Source: Adiantum capillus-veneris (Eukaryota; Streptophyta; Polypodiopsida; Polypodiales; Pteridaceae). From it: 64,000 nucleotides of DNA. A program made the translations under genes and the position numbers. Location of the stretch: the NCBI GenBank assembly GCA_014529385.2, contig CM043942.1:25920469-25984468 (forward strand), read 5' to 3'. This document shows, piece by piece, positions 45,780-63,212 of this stretch; the first letter of the stretch is position 1, and each line of letters begins with the position of its first letter. The notes under the pieces were generated by a model. That model was given only the letters and a program-made list of their open reading frames with translations, made no database searches and had not been told where the DNA came from.

Positions 45780-48700
45780 ATGGCATCTTCTCAAAGTGAG
45801 ACTCTTTACAACATAAAGAAGCTGGATGGCACAAACTTTCCATTCTGGAAGAAGCAGATTTGGCAGGTTTTGGTGCAGAAAAAACAAGTGAAGCCACTGA
45901 AGCTCAAAGGGGAGAGACCAGAATTTATGGCTGAAGATGAGTGGGAAGAGCTTGACGAGTTAGCTTGTTCCACAATCATGCTGACACTAGCAGAAAATGT
46001 TTACTTCAATGTAGCAGAAGAGACTACAGCGTATGGCGTATGGCAAAAGCTATGTGATATGTACGAGAAACAAAGTGCTGCTTCTCAGATTTACTGGCTC
46101 AAGAAATTGGTGGATTTGAAGATGAAGGAAGGGACAGCCATGTCAAATCATCTGAATGAATTTCACTCAATTTTCAGCCAGTTAACAGCACAGGAGATAG
46201 TCTTTCCAGATTCAGTGAAGGCTATGTTTCTCTTAATCACTTTGCCAGACAGTTGGGATACTTTTCGTACAGCGTTAAGTAATTATGTCGCGCCAGAAGG
46301 TCTTACAAGTGCCAATGTAGAAGGCGGCTTGCTCACAGAGGAAGTGAACAGGAAGAACATTGACAAAGGCAAAGGCAATAGTGCTTTGGTCGTTCGAGGG
46401 AGACAACAGTTTAAAGAGAAGAAGGGTAAGAAGGCACAAAACCGAAGTAAGTCTCGTGATTCGAAGTCAAAGGATGACATAGAATGCTACCATTGTGGCA
46501 AGAAGGGTCACATGAAGCGAGACTGTACGAAGTGGAAACAAGAAAAAGGCAAAACAAAGAGTTCTGAGCAAGATGAAAAGAAGAGTTCAATGAAGATTGA
46601 AGAGGTGAATGTCACAAGATCTGGTTCAGACAGTGATTCTGGTATAGCAGCTGGTGACATCTTCCTTACAAGCAATCTTGATTCTGTTTTCTTGACTGCA
46701 GAGGATGGACATGCTATGAGTGATTGGATTATCGACTCAGGGGCATCTTTACATGTTTCTCCGCACAAAGAGTGGTTTACATCATATGTGGCTACTAAAG
46801 ATTATGTCAGACTTGGAAATGAGCAGGTTTGTGACATACTTGGAGTGGGAGATGTGCAGTTGAAGTTTCAGAATGGCTCTTCTTTATGGCTCAAGAATGT
46901 CAGACATGTTCCAGCAATCCGAAAGAGCTTGATTAGTACAGGGAAGTTGGATGATGCGGGTTATGTGACAGTTTTTGGGAACAGCGCTTGGAAGATCTCC
47001 AAAGGTTCGATGACTGTAGCACATGGCAGCAAGTCAGGAACTCTGTACACTTTACATGTTTCAGAGGTTAAAAACCATGTAATTAATGTGATTGAGCAGC
47101 CAAGTGTGTCACTGTGGCATCGTAGGTTGGGACATATGTCAAAAAGAGGAATGGAAATACTTTCTCATTATGGTTATTTGCCTGGTTTTTCATTTCAAGA
47201 TTTTGAGTTTTGTGAGCATTGTGTTTATGGTAAGCAAACACAGGAACCGCACAGATCAAAGAGGAATCGTAGGGACGAATGGTTAGCTCTTGTACATAGT
47301 GATCTATGCGGACCAATGCCTAGTTTGTCACTAGGGGGAGCAGCGTACTTTTGTACATTCATAGATGACTATTCTCGCAAAGTATGGGTTTACTTCTTGA
47401 AGCACAAGGATGAGGTGCTCAAGGTCTTTAAGACATTCTTGCAGCTGGTGGAGAATCAGAGTGGTCAGAAGCTGAAGTGCTTGAGAACTGACAATGGTGG
47501 AGAGTACGTTTCCAAAGCTTTTCAAGACTTTTGTGAAGAAAAAGGGATTAAGCGGGAACTTACTGCACCATATAATCCTTCACAGAATGGGGTTGCAGAA
47601 CGTATGAATAGGACCATACAAGAGAATGTCAGAAGCATGTTGTCAAATGCTGAGTTGCCTGATGGATTTTGGGTGGAAGCAGTGGCTACAGCAGTCCATT
47701 TGATCAACAGGTCTCCTAGTAGGGTTCTGGATAAGAGTGCAGTGGCCGAGATGCTATGGACAGGCAAGGCACCTTCGTATAAGCATCTCAGAGTCTTTGG
47801 TTGTGAAGCTTATAGCCATATTCCTAAGGAGTTCAGAAATAAGTTAGAACCAAAGAGCAAGAAGTGTATATTTCTTGGCTACGGAGAATCGGGCGAGATG
47901 GGTTACCGGCTTTGGGATCCTGAGTCGAGAAAGCTTATTCGTAGCAATGATGTGCATTTCAATGAAGCCAAGTTTCACGCTAAGCCAGAGAAGACAGAGG
48001 AGATCAGAAGAGTTGTTTTCAGGGAAGATGGACCTAGTGCTAGCACATCAAGACAGCATGGTCACGCTCAGGAACAGCCTATAGTGGCTAGAGAGGCAGA
48101 ATCAGTTGTGGTGAGATGTTCTGAGCGTGTCTCCAAACCACCTGATCGTTATGTGCCATCTCTAAATTATGTCATGCTCACAGATTGCGGAGAACCATCT
48201 TGTTACAAGGAAGCATTACAAGTGGTTGAGTCGAAAAAATGGCAGTTGGCCATGCAGTCAGAGATGACAGCTCTGCATAAAAACCAGACATGGAAGTTGG
48301 TTAAATTACCACAGGGCAAAAAGGCTCTACCTTGTAAATGGGTTTACAGGTATAAGATCACCGCTCATGATAGTCAGCCAAAGTACAAAGCAAGGCTTGT
48401 TGCCAAGGGCTTTAAGCAAGAACAAGGCATTGACTTTGATGAAGTCTTCTCTCCAGTGGTCAAGATGACTACATTGAGATGCTTTCTTGCATTGGTTGCT
48501 ATATTGGATTTGGTGTTGCACCAAATGGATGTCAAGACAGCGTTCTTGCATGGTGATTTAGATGTGGAAATTTACATGCAGCAGCCAGAAGGGTTTGTTG
48601 AGAAAGGCATGGAACATTTGGTATGCCAGTTGTTAAAGAGTCTTTATGGCTTAAAACAATCACCGAGGGCATGGTACCATAAGTTCCACCAGTTTATGCT

Positions 48701-49007
48701 TTCTCAAGGCTACAAACGTAGTGAGTTCGATCACTGTCTATATACAAAGAAGGCTAAGGATGGCAGTTGGCTGATCCTTATTTTGTATGTGGATGACATG
48801 TTGATTGCTGGCAAACACTTGGAAGAAATTTCAGCTTTGAAGTCAAAGATGGAAAAATCGTTTGACATGAAAGACATGGGTGAGGCAAGTCATATACTTG
48901 GTATGCGCATTGAGAGAGACACATCAAAGAAGTTGATTGGTTATCTCAAACAGAGTATATTGACAAGGTTTTGCAACGTTTCAATATGGAGAAGGGAAAG
49001 GCATTGA
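45780..49007 (+). CDS. C1 gag-pol polyprotein, frameshifted after RT
   Basis: From ATG 45780 (MASSQSETLYNIKKLDGTNF), 1075 codons. Order: gag (UBN2-like) 1-215; zinc knuckle CYHCGKKGHMKRDC at 236-249; protease WIIDSGASLHVSP (Asp 319); integrase HHCC (RLGHMSK ... CEHC) and core with Asp 508, Asp 571 and Glu 607 (35 residues between the last two); RT with YVDD (Asp 1005 and 1006). Near 48960 the frame ends prematurely in IWRRERH and the coding continues in frame 2. Integrase and RT motifs are intact. With identical LTRs, the shift is either very recent, present in the parent copy and complemented in trans, or a sequencing error. The ORF may look bounded by 45771 because a TTG precedes the ATG. 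Confidence 0.93.
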   Translation: MASSQSETLYNIKKLDGTNFPFWKKQIWQVLVQKKQVKPLKLKGERPEFMAEDEWEELDELACSTIMLTLAENVYFNVAEETTAYGVWQKLCDMYEKQSAASQIYWLKKLVDLKMKEGTAMSNHLNEFHSIFSQLTAQEIVFPDSVKAMFLLITLPDSWDTFRTALSNYVAPEGLTSANVEGGLLTEEVNRKNIDKGKGNSALVVRGRQQFKEKKGKKAQNRSKSRDSKSKDDIECYHCGKKGHMKRDCTKWKQEKGKTKSSEQDEKKSSMKIEEVNVTRSGSDSDSGIAAGDIFLTSNLDSVFLTAEDGHAMSDWIIDSGASLHVSPHKEWFTSYVATKDYVRLGNEQVCDILGVGDVQLKFQNGSSLWLKNVRHVPAIRKSLISTGKLDDAGYVTVFGNSAWKISKGSMTVAHGSKSGTLYTLHVSEVKNHVINVIEQPSVSLWHRRLGHMSKRGMEILSHYGYLPGFSFQDFEFCEHCVYGKQTQEPHRSKRNRRDEWLALVHSDLCGPMPSLSLGGAAYFCTFIDDYSRKVWVYFLKHKDEVLKVFKTFLQLVENQSGQKLKCLRTDNGGEYVSKAFQDFCEEKGIKRELTAPYNPSQNGVAERMNRTIQENVRSMLSNAELPDGFWVEAVATAVHLINRSPSRVLDKSAVAEMLWTGKAPSYKHLRVFGCEAYSHIPKEFRNKLEPKSKKCIFLGYGESGEMGYRLWDPESRKLIRSNDVHFNEAKFHAKPEKTEEIRRVVFREDGPSASTSRQHGHAQEQPIVAREAESVVVRCSERVSKPPDRYVPSLNYVMLTDCGEPSCYKEALQVVESKKWQLAMQSEMTALHKNQTWKLVKLPQGKKALPCKWVYRYKITAHDSQPKYKARLVAKGFKQEQGIDFDEVFSPVVKMTTLRCFLALVAILDLVLHQMDVKTAFLHGDLDVEIYMQQPEGFVEKGMEHLVCQLLKSLYGLKQSPRAWYHKFHQFMLSQGYKRSEFDHCLYTKKAKDGSWLILILYVDDMLIAGKHLEEISALKSKMEKSFDMKDMGEASHILGMRIERDTSKKLIGYLKQSILTRFCNVSIWRRERH

Positions 49008-49744
49008 GTGTTCCATTGCCACCATATGTGAAACTTAGCAAACAAGATTGTCCTGTGTCTGAGGAAGAAAAGGTTGAAATGGATAAGATTCCATATGCGT
49101 CTGCAGTGGATAGTTTGATGTATGCAATGATTGCTACACGTCCGGATATTGCATTTGCAGTGGGAGTGGTTAGCAGATATATGTCAAATCCCGGCAAGAA
49201 ACATTGGGAGGCAGTGAAAGGTATCATGAGATACTTAAAACATACAAAGAGTATGCGCATATGCTATGGTAGTCAGGATTTGAGTGTCAGAGGATACACT
49301 GACTCAGATTATGCAAGAGACTTGGATAAGAGGAGATCTACATCAGGCTATGTCTTTACATTGGCTGGAGGTGCCATATCATGGCGATCTCGATTACAAG
49401 ATTGTGTTACGCAGTCTACTACAGAAGCTGAGTATGTTGCAGCAAATGAGGCATGCAAAGAAGCTATTTGGCTTGGTAGATTGGTTGCAGACTTGGGAAT
49501 CAAAGTAGATATGCCAGAGTTATATTGTGATAGTCAAAGTGCTATACAATTGGCAAAGAATCCAGTGTTCCATTCGAAGACTAAGCATATTGATGTCAAA
49601 TATCACTTCATTAGGGAAGTACTTGAAGACAAGCAGATACAACTGCTGAAGATCTACACCAAGGACAATCCTGCTGATCTACTCACAAAGGGACTTCCAG
49701 GAGAGGGCTTTGTGCATTGTCGTGAGTTATTGGGCATTGGATAG
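48971..49744 (+). pseudogene. C1 pol end: RNase H, displaced frame
   Basis: Frame 2 carries the last part of the copia polyprotein: MEKGKALSVPLPPYVKLSKQ, YASAVDSLMYAMIATRPDI, then RNase H with GYTDSDYARD, STTEAEYVA, YCDSQSAIQLAKN and HIDVKYHFIRE. It ends at TAG 49742-49744. It is separated from RT only by the small frameshift near 48960 and is otherwise undamaged. RNase H removes the RNA strand during cDNA synthesis. Confidence 0.92.
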
Positions 49745-49817
49745 ATGGCAGCCATGTAAATCTTTGTACATTTATGTTCATAGATTTACAGTTACTTAAA
49801 GTGCCACATTGGACTTT

Positions 49818-49828
49818 AAGTGGGAGGT
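49818..49828 (+). other. Polypurine tract of C1
   Basis: AAGTGGGAGGT directly before the 3' LTR. Confidence 0.8.
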
Positions 49829-50055
49829 TGTTGGGATTAAAGCCCAAGTGGCCTCTTATGCGGATATGGCCGCCCGCCCGCCTAACTCACTTACCTCTAA
49901 CTCTTTGTATATACTAACTTATACTTTGTGAATACTAAGGTATTGGGAGATAACCCTTCTAACAGTTCTCTGCGTAGTGTACTGTGTAAGCTCACTGTGT
50001 ATCACTGTGTGTGTGTGAGAGAGAGAGTCGACCCACGCTCCGCTCCGCGACTTCA
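49829..50055 (+). repeat. 3' LTR of C1
   Basis: 227 bp, no difference from the 5' LTR found by reading. It is followed by CAACC and LINE L4. Confidence 0.96.
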
Positions 50056-52652
<2,597 letters not shown>

Positions 52653-53437
52653 ACAAACAAGGCCAAGACTTATGAGCACTTGCAATGGAGAATGGCACAC
52701 TAAGGGTACTTGTGGTTGAGAATGAGAATCTCAAGAGGACACTTGAGATGCAAACAACACGTTTGATGCACCTTGAAGAGGAAGTCAAGGAATGTAAACG
52801 CTCTCTTGTGGACTTGAATGCTTTGAAGGAGCGGATGAGCAAAGTAGAGCATGACCATGTATTGAAAGAGGAGAAATTTGACACTATGAGCCGGGATGTA
52901 TGCGACGTGAAAAATGTATGCACAAACAAGTCTTGGGCTGATGTATGTGGTAGCAATGTGGTTTCTAATTCCTCACTCATGCAAGCTATGGTTCAAACAA
53001 AGAATGTTGAGAATGTGGATGTGGAGGAGTTGAAGGAACGGGAGCGATGTTCCAAGAACATTGTTATTCGTGGAATTCCCGAAGAGAAGTTAGAGACACC
53101 TCCTTCTCTTGCCATTGTTATTGAAGATTTCTTCAAAACCCACTTTGGCATGTCCGGAGTTATGGTCTATGGAGCACATAGAGTGGGGAAGCAAGGAGCT
53201 CCTCGCTTGGGAGAACCGCCAATGGTATGCACCATGCCGGATGAAACCAAGCGAAAAATTAGCCTTGATAATAGTTGGATCTATTTGAGGGATAAAAAAT
53301 GTTTTGTATGTGAAGATCGCACTATTAAGCAACAAAATATGCGTCGCAAGGCATATGAGGAAAAGAATAATAAAAACAAGGAGATCTCTCATGAAGAAAA
53401 TGTGCCCAAGGAGGAGGCAAGTCTCTCAACCAAATAG
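52653..53437 (+). pseudogene. LINE ORF1 protein (L5), N-terminally truncated
   Basis: Same frame as L4 ORF1, from the coiled coil (LRVLVVENENLKRTLEMQTT) to the TAG at 53435-53437. The start and the first ~60 codons are missing. The RNA-binding part is intact, with a few substitutions (SGER to LGEP; RRSKN to RCSKN). Confidence 0.88.
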
Positions 53438-53443
53438 GGATGC

Positions 53444-56400
53444 GTGACCTATGAGACCGAGTTACAATTGAAAATATGATTTTGGAATTGTAATGGATAC
53501 CCATGGAATGCGGGGGTTGGCATTGATGAACTAACAAGCAAAGCCGATGTTGTACTTCTTGTTGAAACTTGGGAGCATGATACACAAAGGATTAACGGCT
53601 TGGAGGATTACAATTGTACATTCATTGACGTGGTCAAAGAATCTCAAGCAACGAAGAGGACAAGAAGGGTTATTATGTATCGTTAAGAAAGGATTGGAAG
53701 ATTTTGTATCAATTGTGAAAGATGACAAGTACAAACGTTATGTATGGCTGAAAATTATGACACCAAAAAGAGCACCCATTTTTGTAGCCGATGGCTACAT
53801 TCCTCATCATGATTCTCCCTTTTATGCTTGCATGGATAGAGATCAACCATTTTCTGATTTGGAAGAGGACATTGTTTATTTCAAAGGTGAAGGTGATGTT
53901 ATTGTATTTCGGGATATGAATGCTCGCACAAAAACATTGCAACATGATACTCAACAATTTGATATGCTATACATTTCAAGGGAGTTGGAGAAAGTTCAAT
54001 TGTATGATCATACTTCAATGGATGAGAAAGAGCCGGATCACTATGGAAAGTTACTTTTACACATGTGTAATAGCACGGGTATGCTCATTGCCAATGGTGT
54101 ATCTTTGTGGAGTGGAACCAATGGATTTACATGTAGGAGACATAATGGGGATAGTGTGATTGACTATATGCTACTCTCCAAAGCCATCATGTATCGCATA
54201 AAGAGTTTTATGTTTGGTCAATGGACCCCGGAATCCGACCATCGCACCTTATGTATTGACCTTTCATGTGGAGAAGCAACTAAGCATGATAATCTCAGCC
54301 AAAGGAAAGAGAAGTTATCACTATGTATGGATTTCAAACGGGCACCAATGTACATTGAAATGGTTGAGAAAAAATTATGGATGACAAAGCTTCAATGTGA
54401 TGCACCATTGGAAACTAAATGGGAAGCTTTCAAGAAATCTATTTGTTCTTGTGCGGAAGAATGCTTTGCCATAAAGCATCTCCATGGTATCAACAAAGAT
54501 AGATCACGCAAACGGTGGTTTGATAAAGAATGTCAAGATGCTCGAAAGTCCTTGATAAAGCTTGATGCAACTATGGACAAAGACAACTATCAAAGTCATT
54601 TGCATACATACAAGGCATTGATTCAAAAGAAGAGAAGAAGATGGGAAGTAAAGCAACAAGAATTTCAAGTCCAAGAAAAGGCACATGCATGTGGAAGATT
54701 TTGGAGAAACTTGAGAGGCAAGCGGGTTGAGAATTTTGGTAACTTTAGTCTAGTGGATATGTACACACATTGTAGGCAATTATATGAGCAAGCAAATACT
54801 GAAAAAATGCCATTTTATGCTTCACTCCCATGTATGCCGTCTTTTTTTACTATTGAGGATGTATGCGGTGGGCTTGAAAAGTTGGCCACTCGCAAAGCGG
54901 GAGATCTTCAAGGTATCAAGCCGGAGATGATCAAATGGACGGGAGATTTTACCCATGAGTGGATGTGTGATATGTTCAACCTTGCACTTCAACATGGTAT
55001 GCCTTATGATTGGAGTACTAATTGGGTTAAGCCTTTGCATAAAGGAGGGGATGTAAAGAATGTAAGCAACTATCGGACTATAATGATTGGGTCTCTCATG
55101 GAAAAGTTGTATTGGTGCATAATGGAGATGAAATTGAGTGATTGGGCTGAAGAGAATGACAAGCGTGCAAAGGGATAAGCGGGTTTTCGTCGATGCCATA
55201 GCACCATTGATCATCTTGTCACTCCTCGTGTTCTCATGGAGGAAAGTCGGTTGAAAGGCAAGCGATTGTATTGTTGTTTTGTGGACTTTAAGAAAGCCTT
55301 TGATATGATTCCACGTAACAATTTGTGGAGAAGAATGGAAGAACTCCAAGTGCCAAGTGAGTTTATGCTTGCGGTTTCTCGAATCTATGAGAAGGTGATT
55401 TGTCAATTGCGCATGGGAAGAGAAATTTCAGAAATTTTTGTAAGCACTATTGGGGTTAAACAAGGATGTCCATTGTCACCAACTCTCTTTGGTCTATGCA
55501 TCGATCAATTGGAACAAATGGTACTTGACTTTATGCAAGAAGAAGGCATTGAAGAGGTCACTATTTGCAATGCGGTAATCATGCTTTTGTTGTATGCGGA
55601 TGATGTAGTGCTTCTAGCACACACTTTAGAAGATGCACAAAAGCTTATGGTTGTCCTTGAGAACTTTTGCTTGCATAGTGGGCTGATTGTAACTAAATCC
55701 AAAACAAAGGTTATGCTTGTGAAAACCAACCATAAGGAGAAGCCATGCATTGTGTACAACAACAAGACACTTGAAGTTGTTGAGAGCTTTAAGTACCTTG
55801 GCCTTGAGTTTCCATCCAATCACAAGTGGCATGAATGTGTTATGCGTCGTTTGGAAGCGGGAAAGAGAGCATATTATGCATTTGAGAACATGTGTAATGC
55901 GGGAAACATCAAGTGTTGGGTTCTCAAGAAGTATCTTTTTGATGAATTGGTGACACCGGTTCTTCTTTATGGAGTTGAAGTGTGGGACGGGAGCATCTCA
56001 AAGTCTACTTGGAAAGAGTTTGAGAATGTCCAAAAGCGTTTTCTTACAAACTTTCTCCAAGTTAAGACACAAACACCATATATGCTCCTACTTCTTTAGT
56101 CGGGATCTCTTCCAATTGAGGTTATGGGCATTGAAAGGGTTGTGGAGTACATGATAAAGATGCGTCAAAACCTCTCACATTGACTTCCTACAATTGCATG
56201 GGAAGCAAGCAAAAAAGTTCAAAAGACGCATAAAAGCAAGATCTTGAGCACGGGATGGATGCAAGACATAAAGAAGTGGTTTGGGAGATGGGATGCATTA
56301 CACTTGCTACATGATGCTTCAATTGACTCTCAAGTGAATGAGCTTTTCTACAATGCCAATGTATTACGGCTTGGGAGAAATCCGGTGGGTCACGCTTCAT

Positions 56401-56830
56401 ACATTACACCACCTATATTGCCCCCAACTACAAAACCATGTTCTTCGCTGAGAGAGGAAACCGTACTCACACTTACATGCTTGAGCCTATTCCCTTGTCC
56501 GCGATAAGCACTATCGCAGCAATTCGGCTTAGCTCCCATTTCCTTCGATGCGAGATAGGGCGTTGGGGCAATGGAGAAGAGTCAAATCGATTATGCACAT
56601 TATGCTCACTGCAAGTTCGAGAGTCTGAGTACCACACACTACTAGAGTGCTCAGCTTTTGATCACATCCAAACTTGCTTCTCTCACATTTTCAGCCATAA
56701 CTTAGACCTACACACTTTCCTCTCCCAGCCAAAGTGTGGGCTGTCCATTGCGACTCTCATCACTACAATTTTGGAGCATCGAGAGTCACTCATCAGCCAT
56801 ACACATACTACATCACATGTAACTTTGGTC
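53444..56830 (+). pseudogene. LINE ORF2 (L5), endonuclease-RT, nearly full length
   Basis: Domains in order: endonuclease (TGA in place of the Cys codon before FWNCNG; VVLLVETWEHD; GDMN now RDMN near 53910), linker, RT (FVDFKKAFDMIP; GVKQGCPLSPTLFGL; LLYADDVVLLA) and the C-terminal zinc motif (CTLCSLQVRESEYHTLLEC). Breaks: the +1 shift shared with L4 near 53615; TAA 55176-55178 within AKG*AGFRR; TAG 56097-56099; a TGA near 56182; a small deletion near 56341. Open pieces are 53547-55178, 55236-56099 and 56438-56836. Apart from these the polyprotein can be followed to the 3' hairpin. Confidence 0.9.
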
Positions 56831-56932
56831 CCATAGGTCATATTTGATCTCCGAGGACGATAATAAAATCTATCTATCTATCTATCTCTCTCTCTTTCTC
56901 TCAGTTTCTCTCCCTCTCTCTTTTATGCTTGC

Positions 56933-59918
56933 TTGAATATGGATAGAGATCAGCCCTTTGTTGAACTAGAGGAAGACATTGCTCATTACAAGGATCAAGG
57001 TGAAGTCATTGTTTTTGGAGACATGAATGCTCGCACAAATATGTTACAACACGACACACAACAAGTAGACATGCCGCATGTCTCAAGAAGAATGGATGAC
57101 TCATACATGTATAATCGAAGTTTTAATGATGCAAAAGAAGTGGATCACTATGGAAAGTCACTTCTACATATGTGCAATAGTATCGGAATGCTCATTGCAA
57201 ATGGTGTATCTCTATGGCAAGGCACCAATGACTTTACATGTAAAAAGCACAACGGTGCTAGCGTGATTGACTATATGTTGTTCTCGGAAGCCACTCTAGA
57301 ATGCATACAAAGCTTTACACTTGGTGAATGGAATCCGGAATCGGATCATAGGATGTTATGTATTGACCTCAAGTGTGGTAAACGGCCCGAGCATGTAGCC
57401 TCCAATCATGATGTGAATCATTTGTACCTACGTTTAGACCTCAAACGAGCACTTATATATGCTGATATGGTGGACCAAATGTTAAGCATGATAGAGCATC
57501 AAGAGAGCCCAACATTAGAATGCAAGTGGAAAGTTTACAAAGAAGTAATTTTCTCTTGTGCGAAGGAATGCTTTTCGGTGAAACACATGTCTTGCAAAAG
57601 GTCTAAGAAGGGTAGCACCAAGAATAAATGGTTTGACATGGAATGTAGTCAAGCCCGAAAACACTTGCTAAGATTGGATGCAATCAAAGACAAGGAAGTT
57701 TACTTGGAATGTTCACACACATACAAAGCACTTGTTCAAAAGAAGAGGAGAAGGTGGGAAGTTGAAAAACAACTTCTTTTAGCACAAGAGAAAGCACATG
57801 CATGTGGCAAGTTTTGGCAAAATCTAAAAGGCAAGCGCGTTAAGAGCTTTGGTGACTTGACTCTTGAGGATATGTATATGCATTGTAAGAACCTCTATCA
57901 GCAACCCAATGTTGATAAGATGGAGTGTTGTAGCTCCCTTCCGTTTATGTCTCCCTTCTTTACCATTGAAGATGTATGCCGTGCGCTTGAGAAACTTGCT
58001 ACTCGCAAGGCAGGTGACCTTCAAGGTGTCAAGGCTGAAATGATTAAATGGACAAGCAAGAAAACACGATATTGGATATGCGATATGTTTAACCTTGCAC
58101 TTCAGTATGGCATGCCTCATGATTGGAGTGCAAATTGGATCAAACATTTGCACAAAGGAGGAAATGTAAACAATGTGAACAACTATCGCACTATAATGGT
58201 TGGTTCTTTGATGGCAAAGTTATTTGGATGTATCATGGAGATGAAGATAAGTGAATGGGCTGAAAAGAATGGCAAACGTGCACTTGGCCAAGCAGGTTTT
58301 CGAAAGCATCATAGCACTATTGATCACCTTGTCACTCTTCGAGTTCTTATGGAAGCGTCTCGATTGAAAGGAAAAAAGTTGTATTGTTGCTTTGTGGATT
58401 TCAAGAAAGCTTTTGACATGGTACCGTGAGGAAATCTTTGGAGACGTATGCAAAGCCTTCAAGTGCCGAGAGAATTTATGCATGCAGTCTTTCGCATCTA
58501 CCAAAAAGTGATATGTCGATTACGTATGGGAGATGGAATTTCATAATTTTTTGCAAGCACTATTGGTGTCAAACAAGGATGCCCACTTTCCCCAACCCTC
58601 TTTGGGCTACTTATTGATGAATTGGAATGCATGGTTCTTGACTTTATGGAGCAAGAAGGCATAGAAGAGGTTAAGATCGGAAATGTGGTGATCATGCTTT
58701 TGCTTTATGCCGATGATGTAGTGCTCTTGGCACATACCTTAGAAGATGCACAAAAGCTTATGAGTGTCTTGGAACGCTTTTGCCTACATAGCGGGCTGAT
58801 CGTGAATGGATCCAAAACCAAGGTTATGCTTGTAAAGACCCTCAATGATGAAAATCCATGCATTGTATACAACAATGAGAAACTTGAAGTGGTAGATCAC
58901 TTCAAGTACCTTGGCCTTGAGGTTCCATCCAATCATAAATGGAAGGATTGTGCAATGCGTCGCTTGGAAGCCGGAAAGAGGGCCTATTATGCATTTGAGA
59001 ACATGTGCAATGCAGGAGAGATCAAGTGTTGGGCTCTCAAAAAGTACCTCTTTGACACATTGGTGACACCGGTGCTTCTTTATGGAGTGGAGGTGTGGGG
59101 TGGAAGCATCGGGAAGTCTACTTGAAAAGAGTGTGAGAATGTCCAAAAGAGTTTTCTCACCAACTTTCTCCAAGTCAAGACACAAACACCCTACATGCTC
59201 TTACTTCTTGAGTCCGGATTGCTTCCCATTAAGGTCTTGGGCATGCAAAGGGTTGTGGAGTACATGCGTAAGAAACAACGTAGCCCTTTGCATCGACTTC
59301 CTAGAATCGCATATGAAGCAAGTCAAATGGTTCAAAAGACATGCAAGAGCAAAATACTAAGTTCGGGGTGGATGCTTGATATCAAGAAATGGTTTGGAAG
59401 ATGGGATGCATGTCACTTGGTCAAGGATGCGTCGATCGACTCCCAAGTTAATGAGGCCTTCTTACAACGCCAATGTATCACGGCTTGGGAGAAATCCGGA
59501 GGTTCTCGCTTCAGCCATTACACCACACACGTTGCCCCAATCTCTCTTCTTCTCGGAACGAGGTAACCGAACCCATTCCTACATCCTTGAGCCCATCCCG
59601 TTGAGTGCGATCTGCACCATTGCCTCCATTCGTCTTAGCTCCCATTCTCTACGCTGCGAGACAGGACGTTGGGGCACTAGCAAGGAGTGTCATCGACTTT
59701 GCACCTAGCTCTCGTCAAGTGCGAGAGAGTGAGTACCACACACTACTTGAGTGCTCAGCTTTTGACCACATTAGGTCCTCTTTTCCCCATATATTCAGCC
59801 ATGATCTCTCCCTACATACCTTCCTCTCCCAACCACGATGTGGACTCTCTATTGCGACGCTCATTTCAGCCATTTTTGAGCATCGAGAGTCACTTATGAA
59901 CTCCACTCACACCACGTG
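56933..59918 (+). pseudogene. LINE ORF2 (L6), RT polyprotein lacking the endonuclease start
   Basis: Open from 56933 to TGA 58427-58429: endonuclease end (VIVFGDMNARTN, NPESDHRMLCIDL), linker (QKKRRRWEVEKQ), RT entry (AGDLQGVKAEMIKWT; GFRKHHSTIDHLVTLR; CCFVDFKKAFDMVP). After the TGA (CGA in the family) the same frame continues with another stop near 58543, GVKQGCPLSPTLFGL, LLYADDVVLLA (Asp codons 58712 and 58715), and a TGA near 59123. A shift leads to 59195-59566 (MLLLLESGLLPIK ... WEKSGGSRFSHYTTH). A small deletion near 59537 and further breaks precede the zinc motif at 59710-59760. It is the best copy of the L1/L3 subfamily for ORF2. Confidence 0.9.
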
Positions 59919-59979
59919 ACATGTTCATTTGGTCCCATAGGTCATATTTGACCTCCCAGGACAATAATAGAACTATCTA

Positions 59980-63068
<3,089 letters not shown>

Positions 63069-63141
63069 GTAGGTCGGTCTCAACTTGACAAGCTAACAAG
63101 ATTGCCTCTGTGCACCTACGGGTTAGTCGTGTCCTTGGATG

Positions 63142-63212
63142 ACATTATATGGTCACGGTTGTGCCATATAATGTTTGGTTGGCATGAGCAGGTGTGAGTA
63201 GCCAACCAAACA
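63142..63212. other. Two adjacent perfect hairpins
   Basis: ACATTATATGG (63142-63152) pairs with CCATATAATGT (63164-63174) across 11 bases. TGTTTGGTTGGC (63172-63183) pairs with GCCAACCAAACA (63201-63212) across 17 bases. They overlap by three bases and lie directly before the G4 fragment. Confidence 0.8.

Larger units (their letters stand above)
44512..50055 (+). mobile_element. Ty1/copia retrotransposon C1 in LINE L4
   Basis: The element is 5544 bp with 227-bp LTRs (44512-44738 and 49829-50055), identical by eye over their full length. The target duplication is CAACC (44507-44511 and 50056-50060). The PBS is of the iMet type, and the order protease-integrase-RT-RNase H marks copia. Motifs such as ISWRSRLQ and YVDDMLIAG resemble the Tnt1/Tork side; lineage is tentative. 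It is the youngest insertion in the window. Confidence 0.97.
52653..56900 (+). mobile_element. LINE copy L5, 5'-truncated in ORF1
   Basis: LINE sequence begins at ACAAACAAGGCCAAGACTTA, equivalent to about 42183 of L4, and is collinear with L4 to the end. The 3' end is hairpin 56836-56849, ATAATAAAATC, (TATC)n and a short CT run, into which L6 is joined. It shares subfamily features and the ORF2 +1 insertion with L4 but lacks C1. Confidence 0.93.
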
